A stretch of 64,000 bases of DNA from Earliella scabrosa (Eukaryota; Basidiomycota; Agaricomycetes; Polyporales; Polyporaceae). The notes below the pieces were generated by a model that saw only the letters and a program-made list of their open reading frames with translations, searched no databases and was not told the origin of the DNA. A program made the translations under genes and the position numbers. The stretch lies in the NCBI GenBank assembly GCA_022605405.1, contig JABYQQ010000004.1, forward strand, positions 806,001-870,000. Direction: 5' to 3'. The stretch's first letter is position 1. Each line of letters starts with the position of its first letter. Of the stretch, positions 23,995-32,496 are shown piece by piece.

Positions 23995-24151
23995 CATAGT
24001 CGACTGGTTAATGTGCTGGTGGGATCTCACAGAGGCGTGTGTTCGATTCCCGATTGTGTTTTTATACGCGTCAGACGCCTGTTATGACGGATGCATCCGT
24101 GTATTGCAGATGTATCCGCAAGACGATCGCTAGTCTCACAGATACATCCGC
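23995..24151 (+). mobile_element. Candidate tRNA-derived SINE, copy B
   Basis: The head has A-box tagtcgactggttaatg, B-box gttcgattcc (24041-24050) and a T-run (24059-24063) that could end Pol III transcription. The tail carries gcagatgtatccgc (24106-24119), aagacgatcg and agatacatccgct. It aligns over about 46 bases with the tail of copy A near 21700, in the opposite orientation in the window. Confidence 0.45.
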
Positions 24152-24153
24152 TA

Positions 24154-24398
24154 CTGTAGAGTTTCGACCTATCCGGCGCGTCACAGGTCACACGGGGGTC
24201 ATCCTCACCGGTCCGAGACATCGGTCACAGGTCACAGGGCGTTGTGGAGGTTCAAATCGGCGTCAAAGCTTCCCGAAATGGCAATTTTGCGCGCGCCTAC
24301 GGCGTGGTCTTACCAAGTTTGGGTGTCCGCCGCCGCCGCTTCATGACTCAGGGTGGTCACAGGTCACACCCGGCGCCGGATAGGTCGAAACTCTACAG
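24154..24398. mobile_element. MITE with 26-bp perfect TIRs and TA duplication
   Basis: The left end ctgtagagtttcgacctatc (24154-24179) is repeated as a perfect reverse complement at 24373-24398. Flanking TA at 24152-24153 and 24399-24400 fits a TA target-site duplication as in Tc1/mariner-type elements. Inside are three direct copies of gtcacaggtcaca (near 24181, 24227 and 24356), likely transposase-binding repeats. The element is 245 bp and non-coding. It abuts the tail of SINE candidate B. Confidence 0.75.
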
Positions 24399-24581
24399 TA
24401 TACTGAGACTGCTCTGGCACTTTCTTTTCGTTCGGGAAACGACGTCTATTTGGCGATCTCATGCGGCGTTCACGTACTACATGATGTCCGAAACTATCAC
24501 TCGGTCCATCTTCAACAACTCCAGTCATGCCTGAGTAGGTTGCTTGCTCACCTTTGGTACTCTTTGTACCCCCGCCGGCAC

Positions 24582-24945
24582 ACCTGTGGCTTCCACTCTT
24601 GTTGTACAAATATCCACTGGTGTGTTAGAATCATGTCTAATGGATGGCCACTTGTCACACTGCCTGTCCTACCCCCCTTTCTAACACATGTGGTAGCATT
24701 GTAACAAGCATGGCATGATTGTAACAGCTTGTCAGATTCCGTTCTAAGAGATTCTGTCAGATTGTGGCTGCTTGTGATAGCTCTTGTCAGATACTGTCCA
24801 TTTGTGAGAGAGTTGGTAAGTACACTAGTTAATAAATGGATAGTGTCTGTTAGAAATTTGCCACTTGTCAGATTGTGTTCTAGAGATTGTTACTATGCAT
24901 TTGTGAGCTTTGTGAGATTTCTGCCAGTTGTTAGATTCACGGCGG
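24582..24945 (+). mobile_element. Diverged left terminal repeat of a foldback/KDZ-type element
   Basis: The start cacctgtggcttccactctt closely resembles the ends of the two foldback elements of this window (cacctgtaggctccatactt). It is followed by loosely repeated cttgtcagattc...ttctaagagattctg phrases that mirror the 74-bp subterminal repeats (cacttgtcagaatccgctct) of those elements. The matching right end was not found, so this is an older, truncated or much enlarged relative. Confidence 0.45.
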
Positions 24946-25436
24946 GCATAGCCCCAGAACCGGCGACCTAAAATGCCATGTAAATCCTACTCGGAGGCCA
25001 CCTCCTCCTAACATTACCTGAGCATTTTCGCCTTCCTGATGTGTGACATCCGAGTAGACTTAGGATATCTTTCCCAACGGTCGCTAAGTATACCTTTGCC
25101 AGACCCAAATCCAATGGCTAGAAATGTTCGCCGTAGGCGATCTTCACGTTCTCTTTCGGGGTACAGACAATGGACGGGTAAGGTTTCCTTCAAGTGCGTT
25201 TTTCCGCTCATTTGTTTGTCATTTGTAGGACATTCTCTGGCACTAAACGCGACGCGGAAAGCTCACCTTTCTCGGCGTTCTTTACCGCAGCCGAGAAAGC
25301 ACCGGACATATCAACTAACCCGAGCGAGGAAAGGTCCGCAAAGGAAGGTCGCCTATCGCGCGACGGGAAATGTCACGAAAAGGCTGCGGAAAGGTCAGAT
25401 ATCCGGCCTCCCAGAATTCCGATCTCTACGCCACGC
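24946..25436 (+). pseudogene. Gene fragment cut by the Copia insertion
   Basis: From ATG 25113 a basic stretch MARNVRRRRSSRSLSGYRQW reaches a good donor (gtaagg, about 25178). After an acceptor (tttgtag, about 25230) Arg/Lys/Ser-rich coding-like sequence runs to the Copia target site CACGC. Beyond the Copia element a Pro/Asp/Thr-rich frame (APPSDAPNKDTATTTTPHLS) continues to about 32212. The pieces may be one disrupted, transposon-borne gene; no domain is recognised. Confidence 0.3.
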
Positions 25437-26016
25437 TGTTGAACTTAGGGTTATCCGGCACTGTCCGGACCGATATGTCCCCATATGGACTTGTGGCTAT
25501 GCGTTCACATGACGCACAGCATGGGCTATGCTTCTTCGTTACTATATATAGATAACTCTGCATCTGTACGATAGTTCTTTCTTTCCGGACTTTACCTCTA
25601 CGTACCAGTGCGTTCTACGATATTCCGGATAGTTCCAGACCTTATGTCTGACTCAGACTTGGTGCTCATCCTCGCGTCATACTGACTCATCCTCGCACCA
25701 TAGCCTCGTATGCCTCTTACTCATCGTCTTGTGGCTAACATGTGACTGCTTTCTACGCTTACTCAGCTACCTTCCCTCTCTCTATATAAGCAGCTCACAT
25801 TTCGCCTCTGCTCTTCAGTCGTTCGCTCACTGACTGAAGAGTAAGTCTCCTACATACATATGCCTTCTACTTACTTACTGACTAAGTACTTGTAGTCTCT
25901 CTCTGTTCGACTTACAGGTACTTATCTATGCAATATAGTCGTTCGCTCACTGACTGAAGATCTCTCTCTGTTCGACTTACAGTCGGCTCCCAGCCTTCCA
26001 GGTCTGAAGTTCATCA
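25437..26016 (+). repeat. Copia 5' LTR
   Basis: 580 bp, starting tgttgaactt and ending gttcatca. A TATA box (tatataag near 25790) fits the U3 promoter. Downstream, a block with tcgttcgctcactgactgaa and ctctctctgttcgacttaca occurs twice, a short internal duplication also present in the 3' LTR. Confidence 0.95.
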
Positions 26017-26031
26017 GGTTATGAGCCCTGC
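26017..26031 (+). promoter_or_regulatory. Primer-binding site for initiator tRNA-Met half
   Basis: Directly after the LTR, ggttatgagccctgc is complementary to the anticodon stem-loop of initiator tRNA-Met (gcagggctcataacc), not to a tRNA 3' end. This is the half-tRNA priming known from Drosophila copia and yeast Ty5. The match extends back into the LTR end (catcagg) with one base missing. Confidence 0.75.
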
Positions 26032-27075
26032 GCTCTGACCGGTTGCTACTTCGTCGACATCTTCGTGCGCACACCTCTCTCTTCGTTGACTCTCTGCCCG
26101 TGCTCCCTCCATCTTTCCTCACCTCTTGACTGTGCCCGCCGACACTGCTGCCAGGGGGACATTCCTGCGCTCGTGACGCAGCCCTGAGCGCTTTTGTTTA
26201 GTTGTCGCGTAGCTAAGTACTGTTGTACAGCCTGTTGTGCTCTCGAGGCATTTGGGCTTTCAGGTATCCCTCTGCCAGGCCACGCACTTGCGCCCGCCAG
26301 CAGTTGTATCTGGGGTGCTTATCACCTTTGGAGACAGAGGACAACCGTGTGGACCCTCCTTACCGTACCCTTTGCTCTCGTATAGCTACTATAGTCTTTC
26401 TGGGCACAGTTGGCAACTTCTATCCAGATTGTCGGGATCTCCAGCTTCCTGACTCTCTTGGCTCGCCTCAATAGGTGTTCCCCATCTACCGTTTCGCACG
26501 TGGCATCGTCAATCATCGCACCCTTCTAGACCACAGTTTTGGAGCCGACACCAGCATCTCCTCCCTCTGAGGCGGAAGTCGAGGATCTGATTGACTCCCA
26601 GTCGTCGTCTGACTCCTCTGACTACAAACCCACCGTCGACTCTTGTCAGGAACTTCCACACGTTCTCGACGAGGAATACCCTGCCGATTCTCATCTCCAT
26701 CCGGAGGACGGCTTCTGGTACAACTGTCACCGGAGTCCTTGTCCTCATCGGTACAACGGGGTTCCCGTTCAACCCGAAGATTATCCTGACACATTCAAGT
26801 GGGCTTTCCCCTCTCCTGACCAAGAGGATTTCCTTGCTGGAGTCAACACTGCCCTTCCAGTCGCATCAGACACACCCTATACCACTCCTCTTCCTTTCAT
26901 CGTCCTAATCCCTCCTACTCCGGAGGTTATCCCTGAGCCAATCGAGACTCTCCCTCCTCCTCTCATCGAGTTACCTCCTCCTATTGCAACACCGCTTCCA
27001 CCGGTCGCACCGGTAACAACATCCGTAGACTTCTCGGAGGACTATCTCGACTCATCGCACTTTCTCTTATCAATC

Positions 27076-30000
27076 ATGGGAGACGTCAAGCTCGACTCTA
27101 TCCCTTCCCTTTCGTCGGCAAACCAGTACACCGACTGGTCTGCCAAGATGAAGGACTACTTCATCTTCATGGGCTGTTGGGACGTCGTCAACGGCAAGAC
27201 CAAACGTCCAACTGCTGCCGACAAGCAGGAGTCCTGGGACAAGCTCGACGGGCAGGCTCGCGGCATGATGTACATGCGGGTCGCTCAGAGCTTCCATTAC
27301 ATCCTCGATGCGGAAATTCTCAACACCGTTACAACCAGTGGGTCCTCTACCACTACATCTCGGGAACAGACCGCAGCGGACATGTGGAAGTCCCTGAAGG
27401 ACAAGTTTGGCACGCCAAACAGCGCTCACGTCTGGGGACAGTTCGAGACCCTTGTGGCTGAACCTCGGATGAACGAGCAGAAGTCCCTCCAGGATCAGAT
27501 GATGCGTATCGTCAACCGCATGGATGACATCACCAAGAACAAGGTGACGCTCTCTGCCCAGATGAAGGCCCTCCTCCTTTTGTCGAAGATTCCGGAGTCC
27601 TATCGGTCTATGATCTCTGCGCTCATGGCGACCATCGACGTCGACAAGGTCACCGTCGAGGACATCATGTCCAAGACCTTGGCCGAGGAGTCGCTGCGCA
27701 AGGCCGGACAATCCGCGAACCGGGTCTCGCAGACCAAGCTTAAGCCTAAGGGTCCTTGCTCTCACTGCGGTGGCTCTAATCATCATGAGTCTAACTGCTG
27801 GGACAAGCATCCCGAGAAGAAGCCCAAGGGCAAAGGCAAGGGAAAGGGAAAGGCGAAGGACAAGGATAAGGACAAGGACAAAGGGAATAACAAGGACAAT
27901 CAGCCCCATGCGCATACCGTCGTCGAGTCTCAGTCTGTAAATGTAGTCGCGTCGTCTAACATTGTTGGTTCTTTCTACCCCGAGGCCCTCGTCGCCTCTA
28001 GTGAGAACTGGACTGCATGGCTGATGGACTCAGGTGCTTCTCAGCATATCACGGGCGACCTGAGTGACTTCTCCGAGTATCAACCGTTTGATACGCCCAT
28101 CAGCTTCAATACTGCTGATGCGAGCAACATGATCCTTGCTCTCGGGAAGGGCACAGTCCGTGGTAACACTTGGGTTGATGGTGACAAAGTTCCGATCGCG
28201 CTCACCCATGTGTACTACATCCCGAAGTTGAGAGGTCGTATCTTCTCGACAGGCACCATTGAACGCAACGGGTACTCCCTTGTTCAAGGAGATGGGAAGA
28301 TGTGCATCTTTGACAAGCTGCCGGAAGGCGCTGTCAAATTTGGTTCGACGATTCGGATCAAGGGTCGCAAGATCCTTGAAGCGGAGTACAACGTCCTGAG
28401 CAATATCTACTGGGCTAAGCTCGAACTTCACAATGGCCAGCGTGTTCATCTTAACGTCAGCCGTTTTCGTACCTTGCATTGCCACTTTGGTCATCTCGGC
28501 AAGGACGCGCTGCGCCATCTCCCGAAGAACGTCTGGGGGGTTGATTCAGTTGATTCCCCTGAAGACGAAGATGAACCGTGTGAGGGATGTGCCTGGGGCA
28601 AATCCACTCGTCTCCCCTTCCCGCCTTCTGATAAGCGTGCTACGGAACCACTCGAGCTCGTTCACACCGATCTTGATGGCCCGATGCGCACACAAGCTAT
28701 CGGAGGTTACAAGTATTTCGCCGGTTTCATTGATGACTACTCCGGACTCGCCCGTGCTTACTACCTTAAGTCGAAGTCGGATGCGTTCCAAGCGTTCCTC
28801 GACTACAAGGCGTGGGCTGAGACCCAGACCGGTCGAAAGATCAAGAAGGTCCGCTCGGACCGAGGGGGAGAATACACTTCTACCGAGTTCTCTGAGCTTC
28901 TTCGTTCGCACGGGATCGAGCACCAGAAGACTATGCCTGGCTCTCCGCAGCAGAATGGACGCGCTGAGCGCTGGAACCGTACTATCGTCGAAAAGGCCAT
29001 GGCCATGCTCCATCAGGCAGGTCTTAGTCACGGTTTCTGGCAACTCGCCGTTGATGCAGCCGTTCATATCTACAATCGTCAACCGATGCGTCGACACAAA
29101 TGGCAATGCCCCATCACCAAGTGGGACGGAACCGTTCCGGACGTCTCCTACTTCCGAGTGTTCGGGTGCAAAGCCTTTGTACACGTGCAGAAGGCAAAGC
29201 GCGAAGGGAAACTCGACAAGAAGGCTGTCGAGATGATCTTCGTGGGGTATGAGTCTGGTTCCAAGGGGTATAAGTTTTGGAATCCAGCCAACCGCTCTAT
29301 CGTAGTGTCTCGCAATGTGACATTCGATGAAGAGTCTTTCCCTGCTCGTAAACTCCCCGGCAACCATCCTGTTACCCCGGATGACCATCCGTTCCCAGAT
29401 GATCAGTCTGATAAGGCTTCCGAAGCCGATGTCGACGGTCATGAGGACGACCTCCATCCCGAGATTGTTCCTGAACTCCCAGATCTACCACCTGACCCTC
29501 CAGCGGATGCTCAGCCACCTCCTGCTGAAGCGCCTCCTCCAGCCGACGCCCCTGCTCCTCCGCCGCCGCAACCGCCTCAACCGCCTGCTGTACCACCGCC
29601 TAAGCCTGCTCACAAGCGAGGACGTCACCCTCCAGTGGGAGAACAACCTCCCAGCCTTGCACGTGACAGACCACGGCGTGAGAACGCGGGTAAACGGTCC
29701 GAGTCGAAGACTCGTGATAACGTATACGGCAACGAGCCACCGGCTAAAGTCGATGCCCGGACTGATCCGGATGGCACGCAGCGAGAGGACCAAGCGCTTC
29801 TCATGTTTCTCATGGCGTCTCAGTACAAAACTGGCATTCCGAACTCCCACAAGGAAGCCATGAAGTCGCCTGAAGCTGAGAAATGGCGCGATGCGGAGAA
29901 AGCGGAGTATGACTCGTTGCTCGAGAATAAGACTTGGGTCCTTGTCCCTCGTCCGAAAGATCGGCACGTGGTCTCTAACCGCTGGGTCTATGACATCAAG

Positions 30001-31380
30001 CACGATGGGCGGTACAAAGCTCGTCTAGTTGCTAAGGGTTTCACTCAGGTGTGGGGCGAGGACTATCACGAGACCTTCTCCCCCGTGGCGCGGTTCGAGT
30101 CTATCCGGTACCTTCTCGCGCATGCAGCGCTTGAGGACTGGGACATCGAGTCAATGGATGTCAAGACTGCGTTCCTTAACGGCGATCTGGATGAGGAGAT
30201 CTACATGGAACAGCCGGAAGGTTGGATCGTTCCTGGCAAGGAGGATCACGTGTGTCTGCTGAAAAAGGCAATCTATGGTCTTAAGCAGGCATCCCGTCAG
30301 TGGAACGTGAAAATCCACCAGTCGCTTATTAGCCTGGGATTCAAACGGACCTATTCCGATGCCGGGATCTATGTATATCGGCGACAAGGGGGGGATCACG
30401 TCACTATTGTCGTTCTTTATGTCGACGATCTACTTCTCCTCGGCGATCAGCCTGGCCACATACAGCACGTGAAGCGTTCGCTTTCTAAGCAGTACAAGAT
30501 GACGGACTTGGGACCAGTTCAGCGTTTCCTTGGTCTTCGCATCACTCGTGACCGTGCTTCTCGGATCATCGAGATCGACCAGGAAGAGTACATCCAGTCC
30601 GTTCTCGAGCGCTTTCACATGGCCGACTGCAAGCCGTCGCGTACCCCTCTCCCTGCTGGTGCTGTTCTAGAGTCATCTGAGCACACCGCCACCGATGCGT
30701 CGCGTCAGCGCTATCAGAGCTTGATTGGCAGTCTTCTGTACGCCATGCTCGGTACGCGGCCCGACATAGCCTTTGCTGTCACGTGGCTTTCGAAGTTCAA
30801 TGCCAATCCCTCAGACGCGCATCTCCACTATGCCAAGTATGTCCTTCGGTATCTTCAGGGTACTAAGGCGTACCGGCTGCGCTACCAGGGAGCGTCTAAT
30901 GACGGTCTGATTTCGTACTCCGATTCGGACTGGGCCGAAGACCGTGATGATCGGCATTCTACCTCTGGCTTCATCTTTCTGATGGCAGGTGCTGCTATAT
31001 CGTGGGCATCGAGGCGTCAGCCTACCATTTCGCTTTCCTCGACCGAAGCGGAGTATAAAGCGGCCTCTGACACTTGTCGTCAATTGGTGTGGCTGAGGAC
31101 GTTCGGTGAAGAACTCAGTGATGACATGTCTCGACCAACTCCCATGTGTCTTGACAATCAGGGGTCTATCTTCCTGTCCGTCAATCCCGTGATCGACCGC
31201 CGGACCAAGCACATCGAGGTTAGATACCACTTCATCCGAGAACAGGTGGAGTTGGGATCGACCGAGATCTTCTATGTAGCAACTGCGGATCAACTCGCCG
31301 ATGCTCTGACTAAGAATGTGCCTTTGGCAATTCAGTTGAAGTTCGTCCAAGAGATTGGTCTTGCTTATGTCACATCTTGA
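27076..31380 (+). CDS. Copia Gag-Pol polyprotein
   Basis: Single frame of 1434 aa from the first ATG (MGDVKLDSIPSLSSANQYTD). Order: Gag; zinc knuckle CSHCGGSNHHESNC; aspartic protease DSGASQH; integrase with HHCC finger (CHFGHLGKDALRH...CEGC) and the D, D, E residues in HTDLDGP, VRSDRGGEY and NGRAERWNR; a Pro-rich linker; reverse transcriptase with VDVKTAFLNGDL-type palm and the YVDD box (VVLYVDDLLLLG); RNase H with SDSDWAEDRDDR and STEAEYKA. PR-INT-RT-RH is the Copia order. No stop or frameshift is seen. The frame is open upstream to about 26537 with coding-like acidic/Pro-rich sequence but no ATG; an acceptor (accacag) ends at 26536, so a spliced start further 5' is possible. Confidence 0.93.
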   Translation: MGDVKLDSIPSLSSANQYTDWSAKMKDYFIFMGCWDVVNGKTKRPTAADKQESWDKLDGQARGMMYMRVAQSFHYILDAEILNTVTTSGSSTTTSREQTAADMWKSLKDKFGTPNSAHVWGQFETLVAEPRMNEQKSLQDQMMRIVNRMDDITKNKVTLSAQMKALLLLSKIPESYRSMISALMATIDVDKVTVEDIMSKTLAEESLRKAGQSANRVSQTKLKPKGPCSHCGGSNHHESNCWDKHPEKKPKGKGKGKGKAKDKDKDKDKGNNKDNQPHAHTVVESQSVNVVASSNIVGSFYPEALVASSENWTAWLMDSGASQHITGDLSDFSEYQPFDTPISFNTADASNMILALGKGTVRGNTWVDGDKVPIALTHVYYIPKLRGRIFSTGTIERNGYSLVQGDGKMCIFDKLPEGAVKFGSTIRIKGRKILEAEYNVLSNIYWAKLELHNGQRVHLNVSRFRTLHCHFGHLGKDALRHLPKNVWGVDSVDSPEDEDEPCEGCAWGKSTRLPFPPSDKRATEPLELVHTDLDGPMRTQAIGGYKYFAGFIDDYSGLARAYYLKSKSDAFQAFLDYKAWAETQTGRKIKKVRSDRGGEYTSTEFSELLRSHGIEHQKTMPGSPQQNGRAERWNRTIVEKAMAMLHQAGLSHGFWQLAVDAAVHIYNRQPMRRHKWQCPITKWDGTVPDVSYFRVFGCKAFVHVQKAKREGKLDKKAVEMIFVGYESGSKGYKFWNPANRSIVVSRNVTFDEESFPARKLPGNHPVTPDDHPFPDDQSDKASEADVDGHEDDLHPEIVPELPDLPPDPPADAQPPPAEAPPPADAPAPPPPQPPQPPAVPPPKPAHKRGRHPPVGEQPPSLARDRPRRENAGKRSESKTRDNVYGNEPPAKVDARTDPDGTQREDQALLMFLMASQYKTGIPNSHKEAMKSPEAEKWRDAEKAEYDSLLENKTWVLVPRPKDRHVVSNRWVYDIKHDGRYKARLVAKGFTQVWGEDYHETFSPVARFESIRYLLAHAALEDWDIESMDVKTAFLNGDLDEEIYMEQPEGWIVPGKEDHVCLLKKAIYGLKQASRQWNVKIHQSLISLGFKRTYSDAGIYVYRRQGGDHVTIVVLYVDDLLLLGDQPGHIQHVKRSLSKQYKMTDLGPVQRFLGLRITRDRASRIIEIDQEEYIQSVLERFHMADCKPSRTPLPAGAVLESSEHTATDASRQRYQSLIGSLLYAMLGTRPDIAFAVTWLSKFNANPSDAHLHYAKYVLRYLQGTKAYRLRYQGASNDGLISYSDSDWAEDRDDRHSTSGFIFLMAGAAISWASRRQPTISLSSTEAEYKAASDTCRQLVWLRTFGEELSDDMSRPTPMCLDNQGSIFLSVNPVIDRRTKHIEVRYHFIREQVELGSTEIFYVATADQLADALTKNVPLAIQLKFVQEIGLAYVTS

Positions 31381-31391
31381 ACGAGTGGGAG

Positions 31392-31971
31392 TGTTGAACT
31401 TAGGGTTATCCGGCACTGTCCGGACCGATATGTCCCCATATGGACTTGTGGCTATGCGTTCACATGACGCACAGCATGGGCTATGCTTCTTCGTTACTAT
31501 ATATAGATAACTCTGCATCTGTACGATAGTTCTTTCTTTCCGGACTTTACCTCTACGTACCAGTGCGTTCTACGATATTCCGGATAGTTCCAGACCTTAT
31601 GTCTGACTCAGACTTGGTGCTCATCCTCGCGTCATACTGACTCATCCTCGCACCATAGCCTCGTATGCCTCTTACTCATCGTCTTGTGGCTAACATGTGA
31701 CTGCTTTCTACGCTTACTCAGCTACCTTCCCTCTCTCTATATAAGCAGCTCACATTTTGCCTCTGCTCTTCAGTCGTTCGCTCACTGACTGAAGAGTAAG
31801 TCTCCTACATACATATGCCTTCTACTTACTTACTGACTAAGTACTTGTAGTCTCTCTCTGTTCGACTTACAGGTACTTATCTATGCAATATAGTCGTTCG
31901 CTCACTGACTGAAGATCTCTCTCTGTTCGACTTACAGTCGGCTCCCAGCCTTCCAGGTCTGAAGTTCATCA
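31392..31971 (+). repeat. Copia 3' LTR
   Basis: Same 580-bp sequence as the left LTR except for the T at 31758. It ends gttcatca and is followed by the second CACGC of the target-site duplication. Confidence 0.95.
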
Positions 31972-31976
31972 CACGC

Positions 31977-32496
31977 CACACCACGACGCACCGTGTCCCG
32001 ACGCACCGCACCCCGACATGCCGCGTCCCGACGCACCTCCCTCTGACGCACCGAACAAGGACACTGCCACGACGACCACGCCACACCTCTCCGCGTTGGT
32101 GACGCCCCGCTCCAGGCCGCTCGATCGCGACAAAGCAGCGTTGCTCCGCTCCGTGCATCAAAGAGCTCAGCACCACACTGCACGGCGACCGACTGGCAAT
32201 GCACGCTCATAGCGACCCATTCCGCGACACCCAGCAATCCCCATGCTATTACTCCCGCCGCGCCGCTCTCCTCCGCTTTTAGCGACGCGCGCCCTCCCCG
32301 CCGCACGCCTTTCCTCTCCCTTTCGCTTAGCCTCGCCCGACGCGCGCCTCCCCGCTCCCTTTCGTCGCACCCGTTGTCTCCTCCTTGCCCTTTTCGCTCA
32401 GCCTCGCACGTCGCCCGCTCCTCCCCGCCGCGCCTTTGCCCTTTGCCCCCCCCTGTGCCCTTCCTGCCTCCCGTTCCCTCCACGCCGCTCCACTCT
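31977..32496. other. Short Pro-rich frame and pyrimidine-rich tract, no clear gene
   Basis: The first 240 bases continue a Pro/Asp/Thr-rich open frame that ends at 32212. The rest is strongly C/T-rich. It ends with CCACTCT (32490-32496), one half of a target-site duplication whose other half is now at 51297-51303. Confidence 0.4.

Larger units (their letters stand above)
25432..31976 (+). mobile_element. Complete LTR retrotransposon, Ty1/Copia superfamily
   Basis: Two 580-bp LTRs (25437-26016 and 31392-31971, both TG...CA) flank one polyprotein gene. The whole is framed by a perfect 5-bp target-site duplication CACGC at 25432-25436 and 31972-31976. The LTRs differ at one position that I can see (C at 25803, T at 31758), so the insertion is young. 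A purine-rich stretch (gaacgagtgggag) precedes the right LTR as polypurine tract. The element sits in older transposon-derived sequence. With an open polyprotein and intact LTRs it may be active. Confidence 0.95.
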
